From contig NC_090726.1 in the NCBI RefSeq assembly GCF_036898095.1, positions 39,926,460 through 39,990,459 of the forward strand: a stretch of 64,000 nucleotides of DNA. The letters run 5' to 3'. The stretch is from Palaemon carinicauda (Eukaryota > Arthropoda > Malacostraca > Decapoda > Palaemonidae). Shown here one piece after another: positions 51,822 through 62,600 of this stretch. The notes under the pieces are model-generated. The model made no database searches, had not been told where the DNA came from, and was given only the letters and a program-made list of their open reading frames with translations. Every line of letters begins with the position of its first letter. Position 1 is the stretch's first letter. A program made the position numbers and the translations under genes.

Positions 51822-53100
51822 TTAAGGGAATGTAGTGGTAGAACCCTTACCCACTACTGCACTCGCTGCAACGAATGGACCCAGTGTGTAGCAGTCCTCA
51901 TAAAGAGTCTGGACATCTTTTAAGTAAAATGACGCGAATACCGACTTGCTTCTCCAAACGGTCGCGTCCATAATACTTCGCAGAGATCTGTTTTGCTTAA
52001 AGGCCACGGAAGTTGCTATAGCTCTTACTTCGTGCGTCTTAACCTTAAGCAAGCAACAATCTTTTTCACTCAAGTGAGAATGAGCCTCTCGGATTAAAAA
52101 TCTAATAAAATATGACAAAGCATTCTTTGACATAGGCAATGAAGGCTTCTTAACTGAGCACCACAAGGCCTTAGATCCACCTCGTAAGGATTTAGTCCGA
52201 GCTAAATAAAACTTCAGAGCTCTAACTGGACACAGCACTCTTTCAAGCTCGTTGCCTACGATCTCTGACAGGCAAGGTATATCAAATGACTTAGGCCAAG
52301 GACGAGAAGGCAGTTCATTTTTGGCCAAGAAAACCAAGCTGAAGTGAACATGTGGCTTTATCTGTAGAAAAGCCGATGTTCCTACTGAAGGCATGGATCT
52401 CACTGACCCTTTTAGCCGAAGCCAAGCACACTAAGAAAAGCGTCTTGAGGGTGAGATCCTTCAGGGAGGCTGAATGTAATGGCTCAAACCTGTCGGACAT
52501 TAGGAACCTTAGGACCACGTCTAAGTTCCATCCAGGAGTTGCCATACTACGCTCCTTAGAGGTCTCGAAGGACTTAAGGAGATCTTGGAGATCTTTATTA
52601 TTGGACAGATCTAAGCCTCTATGTCTGAACACAGACGCCAACATGCTCCTGTAGCCCTTAATAGTGGGCGCTGAGAGGGAGCGAACATTTCTCAGATGTA
52701 GGAGAAAGTCTGCAATTTGGGCTACAGAGGTACTGGAAGAGGAAATGGATGATGACTTGCACCAGTCTCTAAAGACTTCCCACTTCGACTGATAGACCTT
52801 GATGGTAGATGCTCTCCTAGCTCTCGCAATCGTTCTGGCTGCCTCCTTCGAAAATCCTCGAGCTCTTGAGAGTTTTTCGATAGTCTGAAGGCAGTCAGAC
52901 GAAGCGCGGGGAGGCTTTGATGAAGACTCCTTACGTGGGGCTGCCGTAAGAGATCCATCCTTAAAGGTAGACTCCTTGGAACGTCTACCAGCCATTGAAG
53001 TCCCTCTGTGACCCACTCTCTCGCGGGCCAGAGTGGAGCAACCAATGTCAACCTGGTCCCTTCGTGAGAGGTGAACTTCTGCAGCACCTTGTCTAGGATC
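51822..53100 (-). pseudogene. Tyrosine recombinase of copy 3, one frameshift
   Basis: Nearly complete. The N-terminal half has SRARGFSKEAARTIARARRA and STIKVYQSKWEVFRDWC, and box I reads CLASAKRVSEIHAFS. An extra T in the GGTTTTCTTGGCC stretch near 52325 (minus strand) shifts the frame exactly at FLAKNELPSRPWPKSF. The HxxR (KTHEVRAIATSVA) and the nucleophile (SVFASFYLKDV) are intact, and the end ESTTTFP-type tail is present (GSTTTFP). Only this indel separates it from a full catalytic domain. Confidence 0.85.
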
Positions 53101-54240
53101 TTGAAAGGTGGAAAGGCATAAACGTCCAGGTGAGACCAGTCCAGCAGGAAAGCGTCTATGTGAGCTGCCTCTGGATCTGGAACTGGAAAGCAGTAAGTCG
53201 AGAGCCTCTTTGTCAGAGAGAGTAGCAAAAAGATCTATGGTGGGTAGACCCCATGTCATCCATAGCTTCTCGCACACAGTCTTATGCAACGTCCACTCCA
53301 TGGAGATGACTTGTCCTCTTCTGCTGAGGCCGTTCGCCAAGACATTCATTTCTGCACAAATCTCGTCAAAGGAGAGATGTTACTGCCTTAAATGGAGTTC
53401 CTTCTGATCCGTGGATCAAAGAACCGAGCCTTCCAGACTGTCCAGTGGAGCTCCCTAACCCAAATCCGATGCATCTGAAAACAACACATGGTTTGGGTTC
53501 TTGATCGCAAGAGAAAGACCTTCTCGAAGTCTGATGTTGCTGTCCCACCAAGTCAGACATGTCTAGACTGAGTTGGAGATTGGGAAAGAGATACTCACTA
53601 AGCCCTTCTCCTTGTTCCAATGTTTTAGGTGAAATAGGAAAGGGCATAGGTTGAGTCTCCCCAGAGAGATAAACTACTCCAGCGATGAAAGAGTTCCCAC
53701 GAGGCTAGTTCAAACTCTTACAGAGCAACTGTTTTTCTCTTGCAAGTGAAGGACTTTTAACAGAGCTTGTTCCATTCTTGCGGGAGACGAAAAGGGTCGA
53801 AAAATCAGACACTGTATCTCCATTCCCAAAAAAAAGAATAGTCTGGGATGGGATACTGTAAGTTACGACTTCTCTACGTTCACTATGAGACCTAGCTCCT
53901 TGGTTAGGTCTAATGTCCATTAGAGGCTCTCCAGACAGCGATATAATGACGACGCCCTGATTAGCCAGTCGTCAAAATAAAGGGAGGCTCTGAATCCTCA
54001 AAAAATGTAGAAAGCTTGCTACATTTTGCAAGGGCCTTGTAAAAACAAGAGGAGCAGGAATGAGGTCGGAGTACAGTGCTCGACAGTGGTACATTACTTT
54101 CCCGTCCACAAACCTCAGATGTAGTTGAAAGTTTGGATGAATCGGGATGTGGAAGTATGCATCCTGAAGGTCGAGAGAGACCATCCAGTCGCCTTCCCTT
54201 AATGCTGTCAAGACAGCTTGGTAGTCTTCATCGTGAAGTT
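52722..54240 (-). pseudogene. RT-RNase H-MT-like remnant of copy 3
   Basis: The MT-like end is well kept (AHIDAFLLDWSHLDVYAFPP, LTLVAPLWPAREWV). RNase H has lost its centre: the start region near 53450 is followed almost directly by MNVLANGLSRRGQV, with the ADRLSR aspartate read as N. RT retains WMVSLDLQDAYFHIPIHP, but the region of the YxDD box is damaged around 54000. Frameshifts separate the pieces. Confidence 0.8.
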
Positions 54241-55993
54241 TGTCTTGACAATGAACACATTGAGCGCACTTACATCTTAAGTACTCCTGCAGTGAACGTG
54301 GCTGCCAGATCATTGGAGCCATCCCTGATAGTCTTGTTCCTGCAGAGAACGTGGCTGTCAGATCATTGGAGCCATCCCTCATTGCCTTGTTTATGCATGA
54401 CATAATTGTACAGCAAAACTTCAAACGCTCGAAAAACTCCTAACAGGAGATGGTCTAGCTCTGAAGCCGACCATAAAATCTTGGAGCGTCTCATGGCCAG
54501 ACGCCGGGGAGAGTCTATGAGGCTTGAGAAGTCTCTCTGGGCAGAGGCAGGAACTCCCAAGCCGAGAACTTCTCCCGTATCATACCAGACGCTCGCTCTA
54601 TAAGCCAGTTTAAAAGGAGGGAAAGCAAAGGCTGTCTCCCCCAAACTCCTCCTGGTGATCAACCAGTCGCCTAGCAAACGTAAAGCTCTCTTAGAAGAGC
54701 GAGAGAGCACTAGCTTAGAAAACAACGGCTTCGAAGTAGCTAGGCCTAGTGTAAACTCTGACGTTTAGGCGAACGAGGAGCAGCAGTTACAAAAAGGTCC
54801 GGACAAAGATCCTTAAAAATCAGCATGATTTATTTAAAGTCCATAGAGGGCTGAGCAGCTTTAGGCTCCTCCCCGTCTGACAAAGTCCCCAAGGGAATAT
54901 CAGTAGGAGGGGGATCAGCAACTTCCTCATCTGAAGGAACCTTGTCCGACAATTGCCGAGTCTCAAGCAAGGGAGAGACCTGCCGTGGTGGCAATGCTTG
55001 ACAAGCAGAGTCCACACGCAAAGGAGCATCAGTAGCAGTCAAGGACGCTACGTCATGTAACTGCTTAAAGGACTGACCAGCAACAACAACAGGTGCGGGA
55101 GGACGCTCGACGTCAAGTCGAGACTGCCTTGACTGCCTAGATAGAGCAGTTAAAACAACTCTTGACTGCGGTGCTTGACGTTCAACGTCAAAACAAGGCA
55201 ACTGAGCTGGTTGGCGAACGTCCTGAACGTCAACACGAGACTGCGGCAGCGGCTGAACGTCAACACGAGGCTGCGGCAGCGGCTGAAAGTCAACACGGGA
55301 CTGCAGCGAGTGAGGATCCAAGTCACGTGACTGACGTGACAAACTACCGACCTCACGTTTCATAACGTCAAAAGGACGAGTAAATGCTCATTTGGGCGGC
55401 TGACGGCCAGAGTCTCGTTCAGTGTAACGGCGACTCGAAAGCGAAGGTTCATCGTGAACCTGCTCAACGTCATACTTCTCCATAAGGGAGGCAAGCTTAG
55501 TCTGCATGTCCTGCAGAACAACCCATTTAGGATCAACAGGAGTCGGAACGGGCCGAGACGACGGTAACGTCTGTGTTGGCAAAACATTGCCTTTACCGCG
55601 ACCCTCGGACCCCGTGTTACGCTTGCGTTTAATAGGCGAACCGTCTTCCGACGACTGCAAAGGGTCAGAGCTGTCCCCATGGCTACAGCCAGGACGCTGG
55701 ACCTGTCCTGAAGGGACTGACTTCCGCTTTAAGGGTCTAGAAACTTTGCTCCAAGGTTTCTTTTGCGATAAGCCTTCGGATGATGAGGAGAAAAACAGCC
55801 TCGCTCGTCTTATGGTAGGGGCGATCTTGCTAGACACGCCCGATACCATAGAGGGAACGTTTGTTCGTTGGTTAAAGCCTCTCGTCCCCATAAGTCCTAC
55901 AACATTACTTCTCCCTGGTAGCATGGGAGCCTGAAAGAGGTCTCGGACTAGGTGAACGACAAGCACGAACAGACGAACCCTCGGTCGCAACAC
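54241..55993 (-). pseudogene. gag: Gag remnant of copy 3, fused to RT by deletion
   Basis: It contains the S/P-rich centre (WSKVSRPLKRKSVPSGQVQR, DPKWVVLQDMQTKLASLM), an acidic part and the C-terminal region RRLAMRRSKILWSASELDHL. Near 54240-54420 the text MRDGSNDLTATFSAGT is followed by a ~54-bp direct duplication and then RT residues DYQAVLTALREGDWM. The last part of gag and the RT fingers are therefore deleted. The cysteine-rich start is missing here. Confidence 0.75.
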
Positions 55994-55994
55994 T

Positions 55995-57135
55995 AAAAAA
56001 CACTTTGCGCAATTATCACTTTATCACTACGATTTTCTGTTTTTGCACTTACTTCAATGAAATCGTATTTTTCAATAATTTCACATTAGGCATGAATAAA
56101 ACTGATTTCTACCTGAAGCACGCAATTCTCCCCTACATCAAAAGGTTATAATTGCGAAATGAGTCGTATAATGTAAGCACATTAGTACAAGCAAAAATCA
56201 GTAAACATATATATCGAATAAAACGGAAATATATAAAGTTAAAAGGATCAGTGACTGGGGAGGAGACTAAACACTAGTTCATTAAAAACTACGTTTTCAA
56301 TCTCTCACCGTACAGTGCCTTGGGACGAGAATAAAAACTAAAAAAGTTTTATCCTTTCTCCCCGTACAGAGACTTGGGACGAGAGTAAAAAACTGAATCG
56401 AGAACAACGTTACTCGCTTGGGACGAGAATAAAGATCGGAACGTTCTCTCTTCCTCTCTCTCTCTCTCTCTCTTGATTTCACACAGAAGAGAAAAAAAAA
56501 CCCACTCACCCTTCGTCAATAAACAGGTTATTTGACCAAAGGAAAAAACTGAAAGGACTAAGAAATTGAAAATTAACAAGTTCCTTTAAATTAGTATTTA
56601 AAACACTTCAGTTTGAAAGAAGAATGAACAAAACGTCAAAATCGATTTACTCTTTCTGCAAAGTGAAACCGTGATTCTCTCTTTCTCTATCGTAACGATA
56701 GAGCGCAAACTGCGTAGCATAAATAAACCAAACGTTAGTTCATCTTTGAAACAGCACGAAGACTATTCAAAGAAAATCTTTCATAAAATATCTACTAAAA
56801 AATATTCATTTCATAACTCTTACAGAGCAAATGATTTAAACTTAACGAAAATAAAAGTTGAATGGGCTCAACGTTGTTTAACTTCGGTTTCCAAGTTAGG
56901 ACCGCCTACCCTCGGACTAGGGGAGGAATAGGTAAGGCCGCATATAAACAAAACATAAAATTTATCTTGATGTTTAGTATAAATGGAAAGCTAATCGAAG
57001 AGGCCTAATAAAGGCGGGTGAGAAATAAAATATTTAGAGGAAAATCTATAATTAACAACAACAATTTATAACGTGATAAGATAATTGCTAAAAGCCTAAA
57101 ACACACTTCCGTACACTAAGGGAAGGGTCGGCCAT
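55995..57135. other. AT-rich filler splitting the copy 3 gag start
   Basis: A minus-strand MADPSLSVRKC start lies at 57135 (matching MADPSPLYRKY of copy 2), but the following ~1.1 kb is AT-rich and lacks gag similarity until 55993. It contains a (CT)n run at ~56452-56472 and three imperfect repeats of CTTGGGACGAGA (56318-56430). It could be an unrecognised insertion or, less likely, an intron. No inverted ends or tail seen. Confidence 0.5.
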
Positions 57136-57339
57136 CTTTACTCTATGGAAAAAACCAGAGATAAAAGAGCAAGGGGAAAACACTTTTACTCTCCTTTCAA
57201 AAGCATTTCTTTTGAGGATAGTATTGAATAATCCAACACGGCGAAAGCAATAAAACCAAAACCAAGTACTTCACCAATTCGGTAGAAAACTTGAGGTCAT
57301 AATAGCGAGTGGAATCGACTTGTCGATGAAACCGACAGA

Positions 57340-57507
57340 GAAGAACTGGAGCTGTTTACATGTATATGCGGTATCTGGCCAATAGTCGGCGCTGGTGGGC
57401 ACACCCGCTACCTTCATGGCGATCGCTCGCGAGTTTTTGAATTCTGTCGAGCCGTCGGAGACGTCAGCTATTATATATTCACCGGCTAAGTTTAATATTT
57501 AAAACTG
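57340..57507 (-). repeat. Left ITR of copy 3
   Basis: An inverted match to 51150-51310 (TACATGTATATGCGGTATCT, GGCGATCGCTCGCGAGTTTT). The outer end is GGCTAAGTTTAATATTTAAA. Confidence 0.88.
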
Positions 57508-58720
57508 TGCGTACAGTAGCTTTAGAAGCACGCGTAGGCGACCGTGAGCGTTGCTGCACTGGAACAGGCTGACGAGCCGGATCGCGAGGGCGAGGAGAGA
57601 AGAGTCCTTGTCCAAGACCTGAACCGAAGTTCCAGGTTGCGCGGTCGAACGTGGGCGCACAGGGCGCGTATCAGGAACTGGGAGCGCAGGTGCGCTCTGA
57701 CGGGCAGGAGATCTAGAGCGCTCAGGAAACTGATGGCGCGCAGGGCGCACAACAGGAATAGCAGGATGTTCGGAGTCCTCAGGAGAGCGCTGGCGAGCAG
57801 AGGGGCGATGATCATCAGGAGAGCGCTGACGACCAGGAGAGCGCTGGCAAACAGGAGAGCGCTAGCGATCAGGAGAACGCTGACGAGCAGGAGAGCGCCT
57901 GTGCGCTAACACTGCAGAAGGGCGCGCAGGGGAACCCTGACGCGCAAGGGAAGCACCCACACCGTGGGAGGCAACCCTTTGCCCCGAAGGGACCGTTGCC
58001 CGTCGGATGACGAGGTCAGACTGCTGTCCATCTACGCCAGGGGCGGAAGGTCTGGAAGGCGCTGGAGATCGAACCCCGGAGAGATCTAAGCAGGAAGGAG
58101 CTGCAGGCTGCATACGACGAGGAGATTAAAAAAAGGCGCCTCTTAGCACCCTTATAGGGAGACGGGAGGCCCTTACGACGTAGCGGACGGTGAGCCTTAC
58201 GGCGAAGGCGGCCAACAGCAACAACAGCAGAAGAGTCCTCCGAAGAGGAGTCTCTATGAGTGTCCTCCCTCGTGAACGAGAGAGAAACACTTCGTAGAAG
58301 AGACGGGTCAGCCAGTGACCTAAAAAGAGCAATCCTCCGAAGAGGGACTCCTGCAGTAGCCCAGCCCCTTGAGCGTAACTGCAGGTGCGACCGCTCAGCA
58401 CCAAGAGCATAGTCGCACTAAAAAAAGGCAAGAGGAGATCCCCCAAAGGGAAAAAACTCAAGCCTGGACAGGAAAACTTCCCTCGGAAGGAAAGTTACCC
58501 ACCCAAGGAGGCGAGCCTCCAGTGTTCTAAAATGAACTGGAGAGCTGTCAGTCGTCACAGGAGTACTTCCAGGAGGAGACACGCCCCTGACAAAGATCTA
58601 TAGGGGAGGCAGCAACAGCAGATTCCCCAGGCCTCAACAAGACAGCTCACTCCATTGTCACATTACAGAAACGAGCTAGATCGTTAACTGTGAAAAATAA
58701 AAACAAAAAAAACATTAGTT
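57508..58720 (-). pseudogene. Gag-region remnant of copy 5, 5' part
   Basis: GC-rich imperfect repeats (GCTGACGAGCAGGAGAGCGC type, 57780-57905) resume where copy 3 ends, followed by R/S-rich short frames to ~58720. The cysteine-rich gag start of family II could not be found intact. Confidence 0.5.
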
Positions 58721-59359
58721 AACATTCATTCCCCCGGGAAGACTCCGAAGAGGAATCCCGAGGGAAAAGAACACAAGAATTACACAACAGGCACGTGCCT
58801 TCACAACCACTTCACTCACAGAAGGAGAGTTGTACCAAACACAGAATTATAACAATTATAATTATGTAACCATGTAATTATGTAATTTAAAAATGAATGA
58901 ACACTAAATAAAGAACGAAAACCCCGAAAGGAATCGTTCTACAAAAGCTGAACAACCAACAAATACAATTGGATTCATAAACTAATTGAGACAACGTACG
59001 GCGTAGCAACCCCACCCACCCGGGAAGGAAGCTACTCAGACGTAGTAAAGGTAAAACATAGTAAGGGTGAACGACCTCAAAAGAGAGAGAGAGAAAGACC
59101 GTAGTCAAACTCGATCGCGACCCATGAAATTACAACGTGGTGGCCTAACTGCCGAGGGCTCCACAGAGATATCGTACACTACACACACAAGCACGAACTC
59201 TGAAAAGGAAACTTACTGATTTCTATACTCAAATATATACATAAACATGAAAAAATGTTTACATATATATTGAGTAAAAGAAAAGTAAGTGATTAAGTAA
59301 AGACAAAACAAATAATGGCTGCCAAGCGAGGACGAAGACAGGCACGTCTGTCCATCGTC
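58721..59359. other. 5' untranslated/leader region of copy 5
   Basis: AT-rich, no frame; lies between the gag remnant and the left ITR. It includes TAATTATGTAA-type repeats near 58855-58885. Confidence 0.45.
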
Positions 59360-59559
59360 CGAGCCAAAAGTGAAGTGAGACATTTCACCGGTGTGTGAGG
59401 GAGGGAGGGAGGGGTAGCAAGCTACCCCTCCCCCTACCCCTGCTAACTAGCGCGGGGTAGGAAACCCTCGTTAAAATCTAATGGCTCGTCATTTCAGCTA
59501 CGCCGAAAGTAATACCCAATGTAAATAGCGTGGTTTGTATTTCGGTTACGGAACAAACT
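59360..59559 (-). repeat. Left ITR of copy 5
   Basis: An inverted match to 45605-45790 (GGGGTAGCAAGCTACCCCTC, ATTTCAGCTACGCCGAAAGT). It ends GGTTACGGAACAAAC on the plus strand. The GGGGTAGCAAGCTACCCC segment is itself palindromic. Confidence 0.9.
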
Positions 59560-60574
59560 TAGTTTATTAAGCAATATGCCTAATTCTGTTGATTTCTCAA
59601 ATCTTAGACATTAGTTAGTGTTAGCTCACTGTCTACACTATCATGTACTGTACATGGTAGTGTAGTTACACTGTATTTGTAGAGACATAGCTAACCTGAG
59701 TCAGTTTTCATAAGATCTAAGTTATTAGTCATACAGTATTTAATACTATATTGGAGCTTATGTAAAAAAAAAAAAACTGTCATAATGTTCTTTTTTTAAC
59801 ATTAACGGTCACAGTTTTTTCGACTCTACAATTAGTGGTCCCTTCCCAGAATGAGACTGATTTTCAAAAACTTGTTGATCCTAATGTTTGCTCTGCTGTG
59901 GTTTGCTTCATTTATAATTAAACATTCTTGGCAGGCTCATATGAATCTGGCAAGCAGTACATGATTTGGTGATTATTTCTAGGATAAATCTAATTTCCAG
60001 ATATATGACAACAGCTACATATTGAACCGAGAAAGTTACATTTATAATCAACTTTGAAATTGATGAAATTACAGTTGGTCATGTCAAAAAATTACAAAAA
60101 AACAACAAAAGTCAGATAACATTAATAAAACTACCAATCCAAAACATGACAAATTTAGAGGTAATTTGTATTTTTCCTAGCTATACAAACCTGAGCCGTT
60201 TACATAGCAGAGATATCAGAAAAGCTGGAGTACACGGCAGCTAAACTTTCAAAACGAAGTGTAAACCGTTGGCTAGTAGTTAACAGCCAGGAGTGGGAAA
60301 GCCCCGCCGCCTGCTTGCTTATTAAGTACTGTACTCGCTTTGATTGCAGCCAGGACTTTATAAGAGGTAGGTGATGGCGGGAAGTATGAGCAAACAACTC
60401 ACATTTGTGGTGGGAAGAGGACAATATTCTAACTGGCTGGATGCTTATCCCAAGATACCAAAAACTCAGGCCCTTGTAAGTGGTGCAGATTTAAAGTTCT
60501 TTACACCTTCTGCACCAGTGGTTTGATAATACAAGCGAGTCCACAGCCCGTGCATTAAAGGATGAGGAGCAGAA

Positions 60575-60975
60575 AATCTGAGTAGTAACTAGCGGAGCAC
60601 TCAATTGAGCGCAGACCTCCGCCAAGGAAGCTTATTTCTCAACCTTAACCTTCAACCTTAACATGTATTAACTGGTGTGGATTTTCATACATTGAAATAT
60701 GAATCAAGTTTGAAGTTTCTGTGACGACGACGTCCAAACTTATGGCTGATTACGTGAATTGGACATTTTGCTTGACTGAGACCTTGACTTTTGACCTTCC
60801 AAAATTTAATCATCTCCAGCTTTTTACATAACAGTTAATCTCTGCAAGTTTCATTACTCTACGATTAAAATTGTGGCCAGGAAGCTGTTCACAAATAAAC
60901 ACACACGTGCACACAGACAGAGGGTAAAACATAACCGCCTTCCAACTTCATTGACGGAGGTAACAATGAGGCATT
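60575..60975. repeat. Widely dispersed repeat with CTCCGCCAAGG / GACGGAGGT ends
   Basis: It begins with GAGCGCAGACCTCCGCCAAG and ends with CTTCATTGACGGAGGTAACA. From memory, this CCTTGGCGGAGGTCTGCGCTC motif recurs across many marine animal genomes. The class is unclear, probably a non-autonomous transposon. No coding sequence. Confidence 0.55.
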
Positions 60976-61079
60976 TATACAGTATGTTAATGGGCTTACC
61001 TGATTACAACACACTCCCCCTCATAAGGAGTGTAGGGAATGACACTAATATAATAGAAAAGCTACAGGCTAAGTGGGGC

Positions 61080-61535
61080 TTCATCATCAATTACGGGGTG
61101 TTCGATGTCGAACGGCCGTGGCCCTCTGCACAAAACTTCTCCATTCATTCCGGTCTTGAGCCTTCCTTTCCAACTCCACCATCGTTAGCCCGCACATCTC
61201 CTTGATATTGTCACTTAATCTAGTTTTAGGCCTTCCTCTCGTTCTTGTACCATAGACTGATCCAATTAGTAGCGTTCTTTCCAGAGTATTGTGTTTCCGA
61301 ACCTGGTGTCCAATAAAAGTTAGTTTTCTTTCATCCAAAATGTCAAGTAAACTTTTTTCAATATTGATCTTTTGTAGAACTTCCACATTAGTCTTTTTCT
61401 CAATCCAGCTTATCCTAAGGACTCTTCTGCTTACCAGCAAGCAAATCGATTCCATTTGACAGGATTTCCGATGCTGTGCCCCAAAAGAAGGGAAGATAAC
61501 AGGAAAAGGAAAGGGCCAGTCAATCTTCACTTTAA
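61080..61535 (-). mobile_element. Non-LTR retrotransposon fragment, 3' end of the RT polyprotein
   Basis: A minus-strand frame reads RRVLRISWIEKKTNVEVLQK, RKLTFIGHQVRKHNTLERTL, then TRTRGRPKTRLSDNIKEMCG. This is the well-known C-terminal signature of endonuclease-RT non-LTR elements (RTE-like group: RRxLRISW...GHxxR...GRRGRGRPRxxWxD). Only the last ~130 codons are present. A TGATGATGAAG-like end follows the stop, consistent with the usual simple 3' tail. Confidence 0.8.
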
Positions 61536-61554
61536 GCCCAGTCTAACACAATTT

Positions 61555-62400
61555 CTATCCTCGATGCGATGCTAATGGTCCTGTGAGAAAAGCCGAGGTA
61601 GCTATACCATCTTCTGTGCAGCCTCTACAGGTCCTAGAAAAGAAATATCTGGGGACCTGTGGGTCAGTTCCTGTAAGTAATGGGTAGCAAATGAGGTCTG
61701 CCTTCTCCAGATGCATGCCTGGAGCACTAGCACCACAGAGATTCTTACGGAATGTCAAGGTCATGCTTACTCCTTCAACATCATGAGCTCTAACCCAAGC
61801 TCTACCTGGAGCAGAATGTTTAGGTGGTGAAAGGGTACGGTCAACAGATCAGCCAACAGATCTTATTCTTAGTCACCTTCTTAACTCTCCCAGTGCTGAC
61901 TAAGAGGTGTTGCCGGTGTGATGGTCTGAACGATACCCCGATCTCAGAATTCTCCTTGATAATCTGCGCATGCGCGAACATTACCGTTTGCCAGTGCATA
62001 CGAGGTTGATCGTTTTATTTTCCTGTAATGTTAGCGTGCGCAGCTCAACATTACCGCTTGCCAGTACATACGAGCTTGATGTTTTATTTTCATGCGAGCG
62101 AAGCGAGCTAATGGCGGAAACGAACCATTATAGGCTACAATGTCAAGGAGAATTCTGAGACCGGGGGATCGTTCAGACTGTCACACCGGCTAGGTCAAGT
62201 TGTCTGCGTATGTTTAAGGTAGAGCCTCAGCGCCCTCGCAGGACACAAAAGCAGCTGATCAGGATTATCAGTTACTGCTCTAAGGCTCAAGACCTGATAC
62301 AACGAAAACCTGGGATCAGGAAATGACCTATTTTGGGCCTCAGCTAAAAACTCAGGGACAAGGGAGAATGAGACCAGCACTCGGTATGAGCAATGCTAAT
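61555..62400 (-). pseudogene. Tyrosine recombinase remnant, interrupted by a MITE
   Basis: Pieces match copy 4. Upstream of the MITE (minus strand): FSLVPEFLAEAQNRSFPDPR, LLLCPARALRLYLKHTQ. Downstream: LVSTGRVKKVTKNKICWLI and MTLTFRKNLCGASAPGMHLE. The catalytic HxxR is degraded (HDVEG). The MITE falls between the RALRLYL and VSTGR motifs, at a point that is continuous in copy 4. Confidence 0.75.
61912..62190. mobile_element. MITE-like element with ~40-bp terminal inverted repeats
   Basis: Both ends begin GCCGGTGTGA, then two variable bases, then GTCTGAACGAT, a C-rich bit, and TCTCAGAATTCTCCTTGA, in opposite orientation. Internally, two diverged direct units share ACATTACCG, TTGCCAGT and CATACGAG. 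No coding. No clear target duplication beyond a few bases, so the superfamily is not assigned. Confidence 0.85.
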
Positions 62401-62528
62401 GGAGAGACTATGAAGTTGCTAACCTATCTGGAGGAGATTAAGACGAGTAATAAAACCACTTTGGGGGCAAGGTTCCTGTTTGAGGCAAGACTCAACAGTC
62501 TATAAGGTAGGGCACATATACTGTACAT

Positions 62529-62548
62529 GTATATATATATATATACTT

Positions 62549-62598
<50 letters not shown>
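62529..62598. repeat. (TA)n microsatellite
   Basis: Two blocks of TA repeats, separated by CTTTATG. Short open frames across it (YIYIYI) are artefacts. Confidence 0.95.

Positions 62599-62599
<1 letters not shown>

Positions 62600-62600
<1 letters not shown>

Larger units (their letters stand above)
51109..57507 (-). mobile_element. DIRS-type YR retrotransposon, family I, copy 3 (nested in copy 5)
   Basis: The termini read ACCCGGTGAATATATAATAG and its complement. The ICR is at ~51340-51450 with CAT at 51394-51396. The element is minus strand with family I order, but an internal deletion joins gag to RT, another removes most of RNase H, and ~1.1 kb of AT-rich DNA separates the gag start from the rest. 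The right flank triplet is CAT and the left CAG (minus strand). Host copy 5 GC-rich gag DNA lies on both sides, showing insertion order. Confidence 0.9.
45556..59559 (-). mobile_element. DIRS-type YR retrotransposon, family II, copy 5, split by copy 3
   Basis: The right end (45556-45910) and left end (59360-59559) are inverted repeats of the family II type and close to each other in sequence (shared CGTCATTTCAGCTACGCC on one strand). The 14-kb span contains the complete family I copy 3 (51109-57507). Subtracting it leaves ~7.6 kb, matching copy 4. The coding content is badly decayed, so copy 5 is older than its guest. Confidence 0.88.
60146..62400 (-). mobile_element. Family II-like DIRS relic with three later insertions
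   Basis: The right outer end (ATGACAAATTTAGAGGTAAT, TTTGTATTTTTCCTAGCTA) resembles the family II terminus. The ITR body beyond it differs from copies 4 and 5, indicating a separate subfamily. A recombinase remnant lies at 61555-62400. Other repeats are embedded at 60575-60975, 61080-61535 and 61912-62190. No RT, gag or left ITR remains. Confidence 0.65.
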
